Below, in pieces: positions 17,501 to 26,300 of a stretch of DNA of 59,431 bases. The position numbers and the translations under genes were made by a program. The notes below the pieces were generated by a model, which saw only the letters and a list, made by a program, of their open reading frames with translations, was not told the origin of the DNA and searched no databases. Position 1 is the stretch's first letter, and every line of letters starts with the position of its first letter. Origin of the DNA: a virus; IMG/VR virus record IMGVR_UViG_3300014962_000006, positions 1-59,431 of that record; one strand, 5' to 3'.

Positions 17501-19923
17501 TTTATGTAGGGATTATTGGCAAAGTAGCGGGGAATTTGGTCATTGATGAGGTTGTCGCCACTATCTTTTAGTGGCATCTCTCTTGGTAACCACCGCCGCG
17601 ACACAGTAAAGGTAGTTAAGTTAGTGGTGTCATCGTACCACGTAATGGGCTGGTCGAGGGTAATAGTATTACTAGTAACATCAATCGATGTGATAGTGAG
17701 GGGATAGGCCAATGACGAACAAGTAAGGGTATCCCCAATCACGAGGTTTGATACTGCTGGGGTATTGGTATTATTTCTCAGGGCGAGAGTAGAACTGGTA
17801 CGGAGTCCCGCGATAAGGAGACCTGCCGACAGTTCTTTATAGTCAAAGACATTACTGATAACGGAACTAAGACCGGAACTGGATTTGACAATAAGCTCCA
17901 CATCTTCTCCCCAAGCCGAGGAAAGGAGGGTATCATTCTCGATAAATTCATTCAGGGAAGAGAAAGTAAATCTATCAGTAAATATTCCCCCGAGTCCCGC
18001 TGTACCATTATCATCGTAGTCACTGGTTGTGATGGAGGGGTTTTCGACATCGATAGTAATGGAATTGGGATTGGAAAGGACGTCGTAGTCTCTTATCTTA
18101 AATGTCCCGCCATGTCTTGAGTGGGACATGTTTTTGATGGTGAGGTAGTCACCGATGGGCTGTTGAACTTCGGTACCAGAAAGTGCTGTAATACTAGGAC
18201 TAATACCAGTTAGGGTATTACTTGATTTTCCACTGTAAGTATAGAGTTCCCCCGAAACTAGTATTGTTCCAGAAGATGCAAATAAAGACGCATCGATTAA
18301 CACCAGAGAATTACTATTGGCAACGCTTGCGTTCACTAAGCTGGATGGCGTTGCTGTAATTGGAGTACCGGTTACCGATAGGGAAGGGGTTGATATTGTA
18401 TACCTTGTCCACCCACTACTAGCTTGATACTCGATACCAGATACCTGTCCCCACCCAGTTCCACCAGATGTGAAGGCAATTGTACCCCTCGTCCTAGCGG
18501 GTACATCACCAATATCACAGAATGCCGGTCCGATATTGAGCGGGGAATTTAGCCTGGACTGTAACCGGGCATAATAGGTTGGCATACTGGATTGGAATGT
18601 AGTTGGTGACTCGCTTTTCGTCAAAGCAGCAAAGAGGTTCCCACCCAAGCCAGCAACCATGTGCGTGGTATTTGGGGAGCGGTATGAGTCAAGATGGGTA
18701 ACCCATCCCTTCCTTTCTGAAAATTTCTCTTCCCCGTAAAGAGTTGCGTGGTCTAAGCCGTAAAGAGTAATTTGGGGGGATGTATCAGTTCCTGGAGTTA
18801 GTCCAGCTGCCGAAACGTACAATTCATTGGCCCTAATCGTACCGTAATTGTAACAAAATTTTCCACTCGCAGCTGATGCGGATGTATATGTTAATGTCAA
18901 TGCCTTTGTAACATCATTATATTCTTGCTTATCGGGCAGCACTAATTGTGAATTACTTCCGGACAGGGTATACAATGCCCCAAAGATGAAGGGGGAACCA
19001 ACGTTGGGGATAGTAATAGTTTGTGCTGTACCGGGACTAAACGCTGTTGTTAGGACTTGCGCGGCGGGACTGGCCGCTAAAATAAGCTTGGCAGTGGTGG
19101 GGAGTGTGGTCGAGTCATTGTAAGTAAAGTCGCAAGTTACTGTACCAGCACTACTAATACTAAAACTGTCTGGAGTAATTTCAGTCCAATTTGTAGCCCC
19201 ACTCCCGACAAATAGTTGTGGGACGATATTGTAATTGGCGAGTTGATGAGTAGCAGCGGTGACCGTTATTGAGGGTTGGGCTCCCGGCACTGTAACAGAT
19301 TGAGTTGCGGTATATGTTTCCCCCGTAACGGTGCTTCTGTCTAAGTAGTAAAGGAAGACATTTTTGGCACCGTCGCCGTTAGTATAACTAGCCGTTACGT
19401 CAAAGGAAGTACTATTAATAGAGAAGGTATCGGGATAGATTCTCTCCCCGCTAAGGTCACTATCTACTCCTGTACTGGTTGCTAAACCAATAAACATATC
19501 AGAAGTTGAGATGGTGTGCTCAGTGGCAGGAGCGGTGATAGTACTAGTAGTATTGGCTAGTAATATTTTCCTCAGTGCGGTTACCCACAAAGAGTAGTAT
19601 TGAACTGATGGCGTAGATGTAAAGGGGGAAGTAAGACTACTCCTCCCGTATGCTATAAGGGGACAGCTACTTACCCTCGTTAATTCAACACCTTCTTCAA
19701 GTGTAAAGTATATCTTATCGGTATCGTAACGGAGTTTGGTTATCCTAACTGGGATATTCCCCGCGTAAGAAACATAGCCTTTCCTTTTCCTTATCCTACC
19801 CTCAATGATATCAGCATTGACTAAGTCACGAACAAATCCTTCACGGAGTTGGTTCTCCGCCGACCTGGCGTCGATACCAAATGCAAAGGATTTCTCGTCA
19901 ACTGTAGTGTACTGGTATGCCAT
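14593..19923 (-). CDS. Very large tail nozzle / tail tubular-B-like protein, 1776 residues
   Basis: The N-terminus (FAFGIDARSAENQLREGFV, then a GRIRKRKGYV segment) resembles podovirus tail nozzle or stabilisation proteins of the T7 gp12 and P22 gp10 kind, as I recall those families. The protein is beta-rich throughout, with many Thr, Ser and Gly. Two modules share the pattern ASSGTILVSGELYTYSG / PSSGVVKIGSNTYTYSG followed by LTGISP or FTGISP, suggesting duplicated beta domains. It is much longer than classical nozzle proteins of about 800 residues. Start ATG has GGAG seven bases upstream. Confidence 0.7.
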   Translation of the reverse strand: MAYQYTTVDEKSFAFGIDARSAENQLREGFVRDLVNADIIEGRIRKRKGYVSYAGNIPVRITKLRYDTDKIYFTLEEGVELTRVSSCPLIAYGRSSLTSPFTSTPSVQYYSLWVTALRKILLANTTSTITAPATEHTISTSDMFIGLATSTGVDSDLSGERIYPDTFSINSTSFDVTASYTNGDGAKNVFLYYLDRSTVTGETYTATQSVTVPGAQPSITVTAATHQLANYNIVPQLFVGSGATNWTEITPDSFSISSAGTVTCDFTYNDSTTLPTTAKLILAASPAAQVLTTAFSPGTAQTITIPNVGSPFIFGALYTLSGSNSQLVLPDKQEYNDVTKALTLTYTSASAASGKFCYNYGTIRANELYVSAAGLTPGTDTSPQITLYGLDHATLYGEEKFSERKGWVTHLDSYRSPNTTHMVAGLGGNLFAALTKSESPTTFQSSMPTYYARLQSRLNSPLNIGPAFCDIGDVPARTRGTIAFTSGGTGWGQVSGIEYQASSGWTRYTISTPSLSVTGTPITATPSSLVNASVANSNSLVLIDASLFASSGTILVSGELYTYSGKSSNTLTGISPSITALSGTEVQQPIGDYLTIKNMSHSRHGGTFKIRDYDVLSNPNSITIDVENPSITTSDYDDNGTAGLGGIFTDRFTFSSLNEFIENDTLLSSAWGEDVELIVKSSSGLSSVISNVFDYKELSAGLLIAGLRTSSTLALRNNTNTPAVSNLVIGDTLTCSSLAYPLTITSIDVTSNTITLDQPITWYDDTTNLTTFTVSRRWLPREMPLKDSGDNLINDQIPRYFANNPYINQPFLRSAMVQNNMYLTNGDDEVYKYDGENLYRAGIIPWQPGLFLTAKSGVADGIKLAGISVSAAPDGGTLVVSKADEVQFPVGTVIKYTDSVNTGGIILTVASNVEKSASDHSLTFEEPLAIVSGGTGGIISLVYQARYSFRLNIKDNNGVTVASAVTGANDFVALIAPTATTQYTVYLRLAGFPAWDQYDYRNKNIELKICRTLWTTKALGDIPVFYEVSTKQMPYTGVDGYIDFVDKLGNDTLVTIDAVVSVLSPSTVPAGWDEPARAKYVTSAGNRLVLGNVVDWPTLAISYLTPGVTSYTEYSGQKFLFRKNSEDTSSDTNMVDRVTYELKSTGGVVTSSWSTVAGTSFTFTCIPARSIQAKDWVYLYYGTSTISDLAYSGWWQVSSSTTNSTTTVGTGTTVSTVNVVSTAGFPSSGVVKIGSNTYTYSGTTGASFTGISPLITYTAGQTVTNTTITVPTPLATTAPTTVPYAMFATTALDVPVNIDGDYNMGMYNGDTVSFLTPAIRILRRIGMAINATMRMTNKGLASQSQFIPWLVARSESDTGGQLIVKQPRAEIQIPSVQISGGGTNYKTYINGSQSNGTSVKALVTRYPSRILVSYNNYPEIFDNPWSVDDSLSDSAIDINSSDGQEITGVIPFFGESAFGAALQSGVLVVFKQNSIYLVDLSEKALGKNAVQRIETQGLGCTAPYSIAPTKDGIAFANDSGIYVLRRNQRIEYLGRFMERNWQNKVNKDYLNIVQGHHYSVGRQYKLSVPLLSESLPGYAENSEVYVYNHTNEGTEEPGGWARYTNHPATGWANLYQDAFFANVNGSVMRLRAEDVPEDYRDSGDAIEMTVEGRATDFGNGGIRKIVSHVVVNYRTGGMSDNTYLYTAPDLYQEYDETTPFAVVNIPTDNGFSTVAGQDVTSIRHSLVRRKCIYMTVKISNNGLDEALEIAGMSYVVAGLTSKGITQAATTKAQSGV

Positions 19924-19937
19924 GATAAAGCTCCGGG

Positions 19938-20363
19938 CTATCCCCTTAGTCTCTGTTTAATTTTGTACTGCCTGACTTCACTTTCGTCGGCCAGATTACC
20001 AAGCATCTGCTTAGTACCTTCTGACATCGGTGCCTTGATGCAGGATTGGATATAGCCGCAAAGTGCCTTCTCGACGTGGAGGACGCCCTCATAAAAGCTC
20101 CGGTTGGAGTCGCCTGGTTCTTTGGGGAGGTCTGTTACTAAGTCGAGGGAGTCGTTAGCTAATTTCAAGGTGTCCACCGATTTACCGGTCAGGCCGATAT
20201 ATCGCTCGATGCAGCCGTCATAACCAGTCTCGTAGACGGGATACAATTCACCAAAGAAGTCGTGGTCTTGACCGAAGGTCGAGCCTTTGACGTGATTGTG
20301 GGCGTGGTGGGCGTAGAGTTGCCCGCCGCGCAAAAGGGCAGCAGTTTTCAGTAAGTGGTCCAT
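19938..20363 (-). CDS. Dps/ferritin-like protein
   Basis: A 141-residue helical protein whose first helix carries LLRGGQLYAHHAHNHVKG followed by a DHDFFGELYPVYE segment. The spacing of His, Asp and Glu fits the Dps/ferritin-like helical bundle with metal-ligand residues. Dps proteins bind DNA and oxidise iron; related proteins occur in phages. It is unusual to find it among virion genes. It may protect DNA or act as a structural protein. Its start overlaps the stop of the 47-residue gene upstream by one base. Confidence 0.65.
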   Translation of the reverse strand: MDHLLKTAALLRGGQLYAHHAHNHVKGSTFGQDHDFFGELYPVYETGYDGCIERYIGLTGKSVDTLKLANDSLDLVTDLPKEPGDSNRSFYEGVLHVEKALCGYIQSCIKAPMSEGTKQMLGNLADESEVRQYKIKQRLRG

Positions 20364-20506
20364 TATTTCTTACCTTTGTCCTTGCGAGACTTCCCGGCCT
20401 TTTCTAGAGCAATAGCTACACTTTGTTTTTGGGGATACCCTTCTTCTTTCAGCTTCTTAATATTTTTACTTACCGTTTTGTCTGACGAGCCCTTTTTGAG
20501 TGGCAT
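20363..20506 (-). CDS. Small basic protein, 47 residues
   Basis: A frame of 48 codons beginning [16 protein letters not shown] with a Lys-rich body ([20 protein letters not shown]). This matches, from memory, a widespread phage microprotein of unknown role usually near head genes. An AGGAAAAG ribosome binding site lies upstream, and the stop overlaps the Dps-like start (TAATG). Very basic, so it may bind DNA or RNA. Confidence 0.75.
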   Translation of the reverse strand: MPLKKGSSDKTVSKNIKKLKEEGYPQKQSVAIALEKAGKSRKDKGKK

Positions 20507-20545
20507 ATTCTTTTCCTCGCACTGTTTGCAACCACAGTCCATATT

Positions 20546-20794
20546 TTACCATTTTTTGCAGGACCAATATCCCGCCGTCATCTTATCAGTCTTCTCATCG
20601 CACTTATGGCGGGCCCGAAAAGATTTGCGGCGGGCCGGTTCGTCTTTTCGGATTTCCATGTTGGCATCCCCAAATCGGATGAGCTTCTCTTCACCGTCCT
20701 TACAGGCCTTTACCTTAAACTTCTTGCCCCCGCTCGTTTCCCGAGTCGGTTTATTACAAGGCATCCTGTCCTTTAAGTCTTTCACAGAAGCCAT
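20546..20794 (-). CDS. Conserved small basic phage protein, 82 residues
   Basis: A Lys/Arg/Cys-rich protein (PCNKPTRETSGGKKFKVKAC, then KLIRFGD and a RRKSFRARHKC run, ending YWSCKKW). I recognise this pattern from marine-type phage genomes, where it is conserved and unannotated. The paired cysteines could bind a metal. The ATG overlaps the upstream stop (TAATG) and follows GAGGTAGATA. Function unknown. Confidence 0.7.
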   Translation of the reverse strand: MASVKDLKDRMPCNKPTRETSGGKKFKVKACKDGEEKLIRFGDANMEIRKDEPARRKSFRARHKCDEKTDKMTAGYWSCKKW

Positions 20795-21771
20795 TATCTA
20801 CCTCTCGTGACAGTAAACCAGGGACGGATTGGGACACCAAATGCCTGACTTCTTTTGGCGACCCGGATAGTAGTTTCCCGTCCTGCCCACGTCTTTTGGA
20901 CCTGCTTCTCAAACTTGTCGAGGATAGCTTCCTCTTCTTGGGAATTGAGGCCAAGTTGTCGGCTAATTTCCGCAACTGCGTACTGGATGAGGAAGTTACT
21001 TGTGGGGGCCCCAAGGTACGGGATACAAGTACCTTCTGCTACACAGATGTAGTCATCCTCCACTGCCCCGATATCAGTTAGCGATGTCGACACTGGTAAG
21101 CCGACTACAGTACTTCTCGTTAACGCAGTCCTAAATGTAACTCGGTCCCCGTCGATGGAAGCGATTTGGAATGTTCCCCTCACTTCCCCCGTTTCCCCGT
21201 TAATGATGTTGACATAATTATTGAGTTGATTTGATTCAGTGGTGAGGCCCGTTCCGAGTCCTTCCACTACTACATAATTATTTGTAGTATTTACTTTAGT
21301 TACCCTACCTTGGGGTAAGACTAATGGTTCCGGTTCCTTTACGTACCAAAGTCTGGCGTCATACGTCCCACTTGGACCCGGAATGAAGTGTATCTTCCTA
21401 CCGACTACGGTGTAATAATAGGGGATAGCGGTAGTACCATCTGTCTCATAGTTGACAGCATCCCTGTAAAGGATACGCGTCACTTCCCTATAGGTATTCC
21501 GACTTGTCTTGATTTCGATTCGGACAATCCTGTCCTCGAAAACGTCACCGGGAATGGAATATTCCTGGTCGGAGCCATTCAAATCTAGTACTACATATCT
21601 AAGAAATGGGTCCGGGTAGTGGCGGCTGTAAATGTCGACCGCATACTCGAGTCCCCGGTTGAGGGCGGGCAAGATGTCTCTTTCCGTGTCAACGGAGTCC
21701 CGATTCATTTCGTCAAGACGGGCTCGAACTGCTGTTACCAGCTCGTCGGTAGTATACAACATACGACTCAT
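20794..21771 (-). CDS. Head-tail adaptor-like protein, 325 residues
   Basis: The N-terminal helical region (YTTDELVTAVRARLDE) followed by beta-rich domains (YSIPGDVFEDRIVRIEI; IPYYYTVVGRKIHFIPG) is typical of podovirus head-to-tail adaptor proteins of the T7 gp11 or SU10-adaptor kind. The C-terminal helix (LGLNSQEEEAILDKFEKQV) is also typical. Its position upstream of the nozzle protein supports this. No single motif is diagnostic; I rely on overall layout. Confidence 0.65.
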   Translation of the reverse strand: MSRMLYTTDELVTAVRARLDEMNRDSVDTERDILPALNRGLEYAVDIYSRHYPDPFLRYVVLDLNGSDQEYSIPGDVFEDRIVRIEIKTSRNTYREVTRILYRDAVNYETDGTTAIPYYYTVVGRKIHFIPGPSGTYDARLWYVKEPEPLVLPQGRVTKVNTTNNYVVVEGLGTGLTTESNQLNNYVNIINGETGEVRGTFQIASIDGDRVTFRTALTRSTVVGLPVSTSLTDIGAVEDDYICVAEGTCIPYLGAPTSNFLIQYAVAEISRQLGLNSQEEEAILDKFEKQVQKTWAGRETTIRVAKRSQAFGVPIRPWFTVTRGR

Positions 21772-21819
21772 AGTTCACCCCGTTTAATAGTAGCACAGAC
21801 AGAAGGACCGCAGGTCCGA

Positions 21820-22092
21820 TTACACGTACGCGTCTTCAGCTGACTCTTCGCCGGTTTCCTTCTCGAGTTGGGACATGAGGCCCCTCTTCTTGACTTCGGC
21901 TAGGAGGTCATCATCGCTGACTTTTTCCAACTCACCGGGATGCTCCGATGCTTCCTCTTCAGGAGACTCGGCACCTTCCTCTTCGGGCGACTCGGAAGCT
22001 TCATACTCGGGGCTTTCTTCAGCGGAGTCCATCTCACCGAGGTCGAATTCCTTTGGTTTGGGCATCGAGAGTTTCTTTAATTTCATCGCCAT
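21820..22092 (-). CDS. Acidic protein with SPE repeats, 90 residues
   Basis: I start at the ATG at 22092, two bases after the upstream stop with AAGGGAAAG before it. A basic N-terminus (MAMKLKKLSMPKPKEFD) is followed by an acidic region with SPEYEASESPEEEGAES and a further repeat of SPEEE. A C-terminal helix carries DDLLAEVKKRGLMSQL. The acidic motif echoes the protein at 4353..4616. Function unknown. Confidence 0.65.
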   Translation of the reverse strand: MAMKLKKLSMPKPKEFDLGEMDSAEESPEYEASESPEEEGAESPEEEASEHPGELEKVSDDDLLAEVKKRGLMSQLEKETGEESAEDAYV

Positions 22093-22093
22093 C

Positions 22094-22309
22094 TTACTTT
22101 CCCTTAAAATAGAGGCTGACAAGGAATCCCCCAGCAGCCATGATGATTGTAACCATTAGTTTCGCGTGACCCTTTAGCCATTCAATTGAGGCCTCGGCGG
22201 CGGCCAACCTACCTAAGTGGTCGTCGAGTTTAGTCTCCACACGGGATAACCTCTCGTCAACACTGTCAAATCTATCGTCTAGATGTTGTCTTAAGTCGGA
22301 GTCGGACAC
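22094..22309 (-). CDS. XhlA-like coiled-coil protein with C-terminal membrane helix, holin candidate
   Basis: A 71-residue protein with a GTG start. The first 50 residues form a coiled coil (RFDSVDERLSRVETKLDDH) and the last 22 form one membrane helix (MVTIIMAAGGFLVSLYF) with a short basic tail. This is the layout of XhlA-type phage proteins found with holins. It sits directly downstream of a sigma-70-like promoter. Confidence 0.65.
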   Translation of the reverse strand: MSDSDLRQHLDDRFDSVDERLSRVETKLDDHLGRLAAAEASIEWLKGHAKLMVTIIMAAGGFLVSLYFKGK

Positions 22310-22342
22310 AGCACGAGGACCTCTTGGATAAGGGGTAATAGC

Positions 22343-22371
22343 AGCATAGCAGGGTAGTTACAGTTTGTCAA
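22343..22371 (-). promoter_or_regulatory. Sigma-70-like promoter upstream of the XhlA-like gene
   Basis: On the minus strand TTGACA (22366-22371), 17 bases, TATGCT (22343-22348). It begins just inside the gap after the lipoprotein gene and would drive the XhlA-like, adaptor and tail genes. Confidence 0.75.
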
Positions 22372-22374
22372 TAG

Positions 22375-23283
22375 TTACTCAGCCTCAGGAGCAACGCCGT
22401 CTAAAACGACCTTGGCAGCCATCAGCCAATGGACCAAGTGGTAATTTTCATGGCCCCGGACGTAGGTGGGGGACTGGTAGTTGCCCGTGAGGAGCAAGGA
22501 AGCCAGTAAGTAATTTCCTGCCACGCCTTGAGCGAGGGCATCTAAAGGAGCCGACTGAGCTAGAATTTTCTCAGCAATCTCCATACCATACTGGGGTCCC
22601 CCTATCTTTTTTTCCAAGTAGCGGGAGAGTAAAATTAGGTGCTGCTCATAGTCGGATTGCACAGGGCCGTAAACTACAGGTGCTAGGCGGATAACGTAAT
22701 CCCTCTGTCCGTTGCTCAATTCGTATAATATCCGCGCGATAAGCGTGATACCGTTGGGTCGTAATAATACCCTACTGATATAATATTCCGGATAGCCCAT
22801 TATCCATTTATGCTGCTCCCCGTATTGGTAGAGCCTCAGAACACTATTTGAATCCCTTGCTGCATAGAGACCTAGGATGATACCCGTTATCATATCATTA
22901 CTGGTCGTGGTAGCGGAACCATCATTATAGCCTAAGTTGCCCGGACCACAGTCAAAGAGGGGTCTCCGGGTCGGGCGGCCGTCGGGGCGGAGCGAGGCAG
23001 TCATATCCACCCAAGTAGCTCCGGCTGCCCTCGCGACGCCAGCCCAAAGAGCTCCATCACAGTCGTGGTCAGAGGGCCACCCTCCAATATTGTTCTTCGT
23101 TTTCTCTTCCAACTCAGCCAACTTATAACCATACTCTAGTCGGAGTGCCGCGATAGTATCAATGGGGACCTCTTTTTCTGCCCCGCAAGCGATTGAACTC
23201 ATTAATAGTAGTAACATTGCAAATGCCCGAGCGTTAGCTCGGAATGACAATACCATAAATAAAAAGAAATATCGTAAAGTCAT
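22375..23283 (-). CDS. Secreted lipoprotein-like protein of unknown function, about 302 residues
   Basis: I start at the ATG at 23283, which has GGAG six bases upstream. The N-terminus is hydrophobic and includes AFAMLLLLMSSIACGAE, where SSIAC could be a lipobox. The mature part is helical and Trp/Tyr-rich with NNIGGWPSDHDCDGALWAG and PLFDCGPGNLGYND segments; two cysteines could form a disulfide. An all-helical glycan-binding or glycan-degrading protein is possible but unsupported. It lies between the fibre gene and holin-like gene, so a role in lysis or exclusion of other phages is possible. Confidence 0.6.
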   Translation of the reverse strand: MTLRYFFLFMVLSFRANARAFAMLLLLMSSIACGAEKEVPIDTIAALRLEYGYKLAELEEKTKNNIGGWPSDHDCDGALWAGVARAAGATWVDMTASLRPDGRPTRRPLFDCGPGNLGYNDGSATTTSNDMITGIILGLYAARDSNSVLRLYQYGEQHKWIMGYPEYYISRVLLRPNGITLIARILYELSNGQRDYVIRLAPVVYGPVQSDYEQHLILLSRYLEKKIGGPQYGMEIAEKILAQSAPLDALAQGVAGNYLLASLLLTGNYQSPTYVRGHENYHLVHWLMAAKVVLDGVAPEAE

Positions 23284-23303
23284 GCAAGACTCCAAACAGA
23301 GAA

Positions 23304-23333
23304 AGACCCCGCAGCTAGTGTGCCACGGGGTCT
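23304..23333 (-). terminator. Intrinsic terminator after the long fibre gene
   Basis: Perfect 8-bp stem AGACCCCG (23304-23311) / CGGGGTCT (23326-23333), followed on the minus strand by TTCTCTGTTT. It separates the fibre gene from the lipoprotein gene. Confidence 0.8.
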
Positions 23334-23358
23334 GAAGATTGTCTACCTATTTAGTTGA

Positions 23359-26300
23359 TTATGCAATACGCGTCCACTTATAGTAAGCCCTATACCTAGG
23401 AGTAGCTACTGAATAATCTGCTTGGATGTTGACATAATACGTCGTAGCAACACTGATGTTTACGTCCCTAGATACATATACTTGCGAACCTTCTGATGTA
23501 CCACTTGTGGAGTAATAGCGGGGGAAGGTAAGACCAGACGCGGTTGCAGTAGTTGTGTTGATGTTGAGAGCAAATCCGGTAACCATTGCTCCGTTCAAGT
23601 TCAAGAAACCAGCTGCTTCAAGATTGTATCGTCCAGGTTGTAAAGTTACTGCAAAGACTTGTTTCCATGCGCCGGTACCTGCAAAGTTAGTAAGAGTTGA
23701 TTCGATGCCATCAGCAAATTCACCTACATACCCACTCGCAATTGCATTCCCGGTGGTGTTTCCGGGGAGCCCGGAGGCGGACACCAGTCCCGCCGACACG
23801 CCGGGCGATACGATACCAAAACCGACTGCTGCTCCGGCACTCATTTTTCTTAAGCGCCAACGCCAAGTTGAAATTCCGCTCCAAGCAGACCCGTTAGATG
23901 CATACGTTGCACCGGTTGCCCGAAATCCACCATTCCCAAAGTAAACAGTACATGTTGTAGAATCAGTTACTTCGGACTGGACGCCGTAGGAAATACTAGA
24001 TTGCATTGTGTACGCACCTAGTCGTTTATCGATATCTACCCACTGGCCGGTACCTTGGTCTACTTGAATGATAAATAAATCAGTAGGTTGTATAACTGAT
24101 TGAAATTTAACAACCCGGCTATAAGTAGTTCCAACTGCGCCGTTAGGAATTAAAGAACCTGCTGGACCATATGCAAAACTGGTAGTGTCTGAAACAGTGC
24201 TGTCGCTTTTGCTATTTGAAGCATATTCCACATCATTCTGAGCTAGTTGTACCGTGCCAGAACCGGACCACTCCGCGATTGGTAAGCTAAACAAGCATTC
24301 AAAAGAGTCAGAAGTGCCCATTGTTATGGGGCTAGTAGCTCCGACAACAGAAGTAGCTCCGGACTGGGTAAAGTTGACCGTCGTCGCGGTATCATAAGTA
24401 ACGTAGCCTAAATAGTTGTTTGCTCCGTTATCTTTGATATTCCAAATACCAAATGTTTCCCTTGTGGCTCCCGTTGTAGCAATTTTAGTGCCATCAATAT
24501 TGAGGCTAAGGGGCATAGTCAATGTGAGTGTTCCCGTTACAGATGTAGAACTTCCTGCACTAATGTATGCTTTTACTTCGATATTGGCACCAACTCTGCG
24601 GTAGAAAGCGGACGTTGTCCCGTTACCTAACGTAAAGTTACCAAAGGTTGGTGTGAAGCTTGCCCATTCACCAACAACAGCACCTTGGGGTTGGATGCCG
24701 GGTCCCACAATCACGTTGGTGATGTAGAGGGTGTTTGCTGAGGTACGTGTCCTCTGGACGAGGTTGAGACTGTAGCTCGAAGAGCTACTGCTGTCAAAGT
24801 AAGCAGTGAACTTGCCGCCGGTTACACCCGATGGGAGGACGGTGTCGCCAGCACTATCGGTAGACAAAGCCAGTTTTGTGGAGCCCTGATACAAGGCAAC
24901 CGCCCAAGTACCGGCACTGGAGGCGGGAGTCGTAAAGAAGAACTCCACCTTTAACTTCCGATTTTGTAAACCGGATGGTAAAGTGATAGCATCATAGACG
25001 CCGCTCGTACTAGTCTGGGAGCCGAGAGCGATAGCGGCGCTCGAGGCGATAGCGAAGCTGGTGGAGACAATCCCGTTCAAGGGGCTATTTGCAGTATCTT
25101 TGGTGACCGTGTGGCTGGTGCCAGCTGCCCATCCAGTCGTGTCAGTAGCAGCGCTGGGGTTGAGGACAGCATTAATTTCCCCGCTACCGCCCGCTCCGGA
25201 GCCAACGGCAACTTCGTTACCGGCACTGTCCAACTTGTAGAGGAGACCATCCGATTTGGTGTATATCTTATTGAAGCCAGCAGAGGGGTTACTGGGTGTC
25301 GCAATCTGCTGCACTATGAGGGAGCTATTTACTTGGGGAGCCGACAAAGTCGGGCTCGTGCCGAATACCAAACTACCCGAACCAGTCTCATCGGTAACAG
25401 CGGAAGCAAGGTTGGCGCTAGATGGGGTGCCGAGGAAAGTCGCTACTCCCGCACCAAGGGAAGTAATACCGGTACCGCCATTGGCCACTGGTAATGTACC
25501 AGTAACGTCCGTTGTTAGTGCTACTTGAGAAAGGGTGGTATTGGTACCATCGGAACGGAGAACTCGGTTAGCAGTTTGTGTTCCAGCAAGGGCATTCATT
25601 GCGGCTTGTTGTGTCGTTTGACCTGTACCACCGTTTGCGATTGGCAAAGTACCACTGACATCCGTTCCCAAAGCAACTTGAGACAGGGACATGTTTGTTC
25701 CGTTGGAGCGGAGAACCCTGTTTGCTGTCTGGGTGCCGACAAGGGCGTTAATCGCAGCTTGCTGAGTTGTTTGTCCCGTACCACCGTTGGCTATTGCTAC
25801 CGTACCCGTGACGTTGGCCGAAGTGCCCGACACGTTACCAGTCACGTTGCCTGTAAGGGGACCCGAAAAGGAAGTTGCTGTAATGGTGCCAGCCGAGAAG
25901 TTGCCAGAAGCATCCCGGGCGACGATGGCGCTTGCGGTATTTAAATCGGTCGCAGTTGTTGCGGAGTTTGATACTTTACCTGCGGTGGAAATCGTTCCCA
26001 ACTTAGTATCGGAAATGGCCGCACTGGCGCTGATATCCCCGTCTACAATAACGCCGGAGGAGATTGCTGTAACCCCGGTATTCGAAATCGTAATGTCACC
26101 ACTTACTGCTGTCGATGTCGGGACGTTAAGAGAACTTCCGACCAGTATATTCCCCGATGTCAAAGATGCCAACTTTGAAAAGGAAATTCCGGCACTAGCA
26201 TTGATGTCCGTGTTGACGATAACACCAGTAGCAATTGCTGTAACGCCGGTGTTGGAGATAGTCACGTCACCACTTACCGCTGTTGATGTCGCGACGTTAG

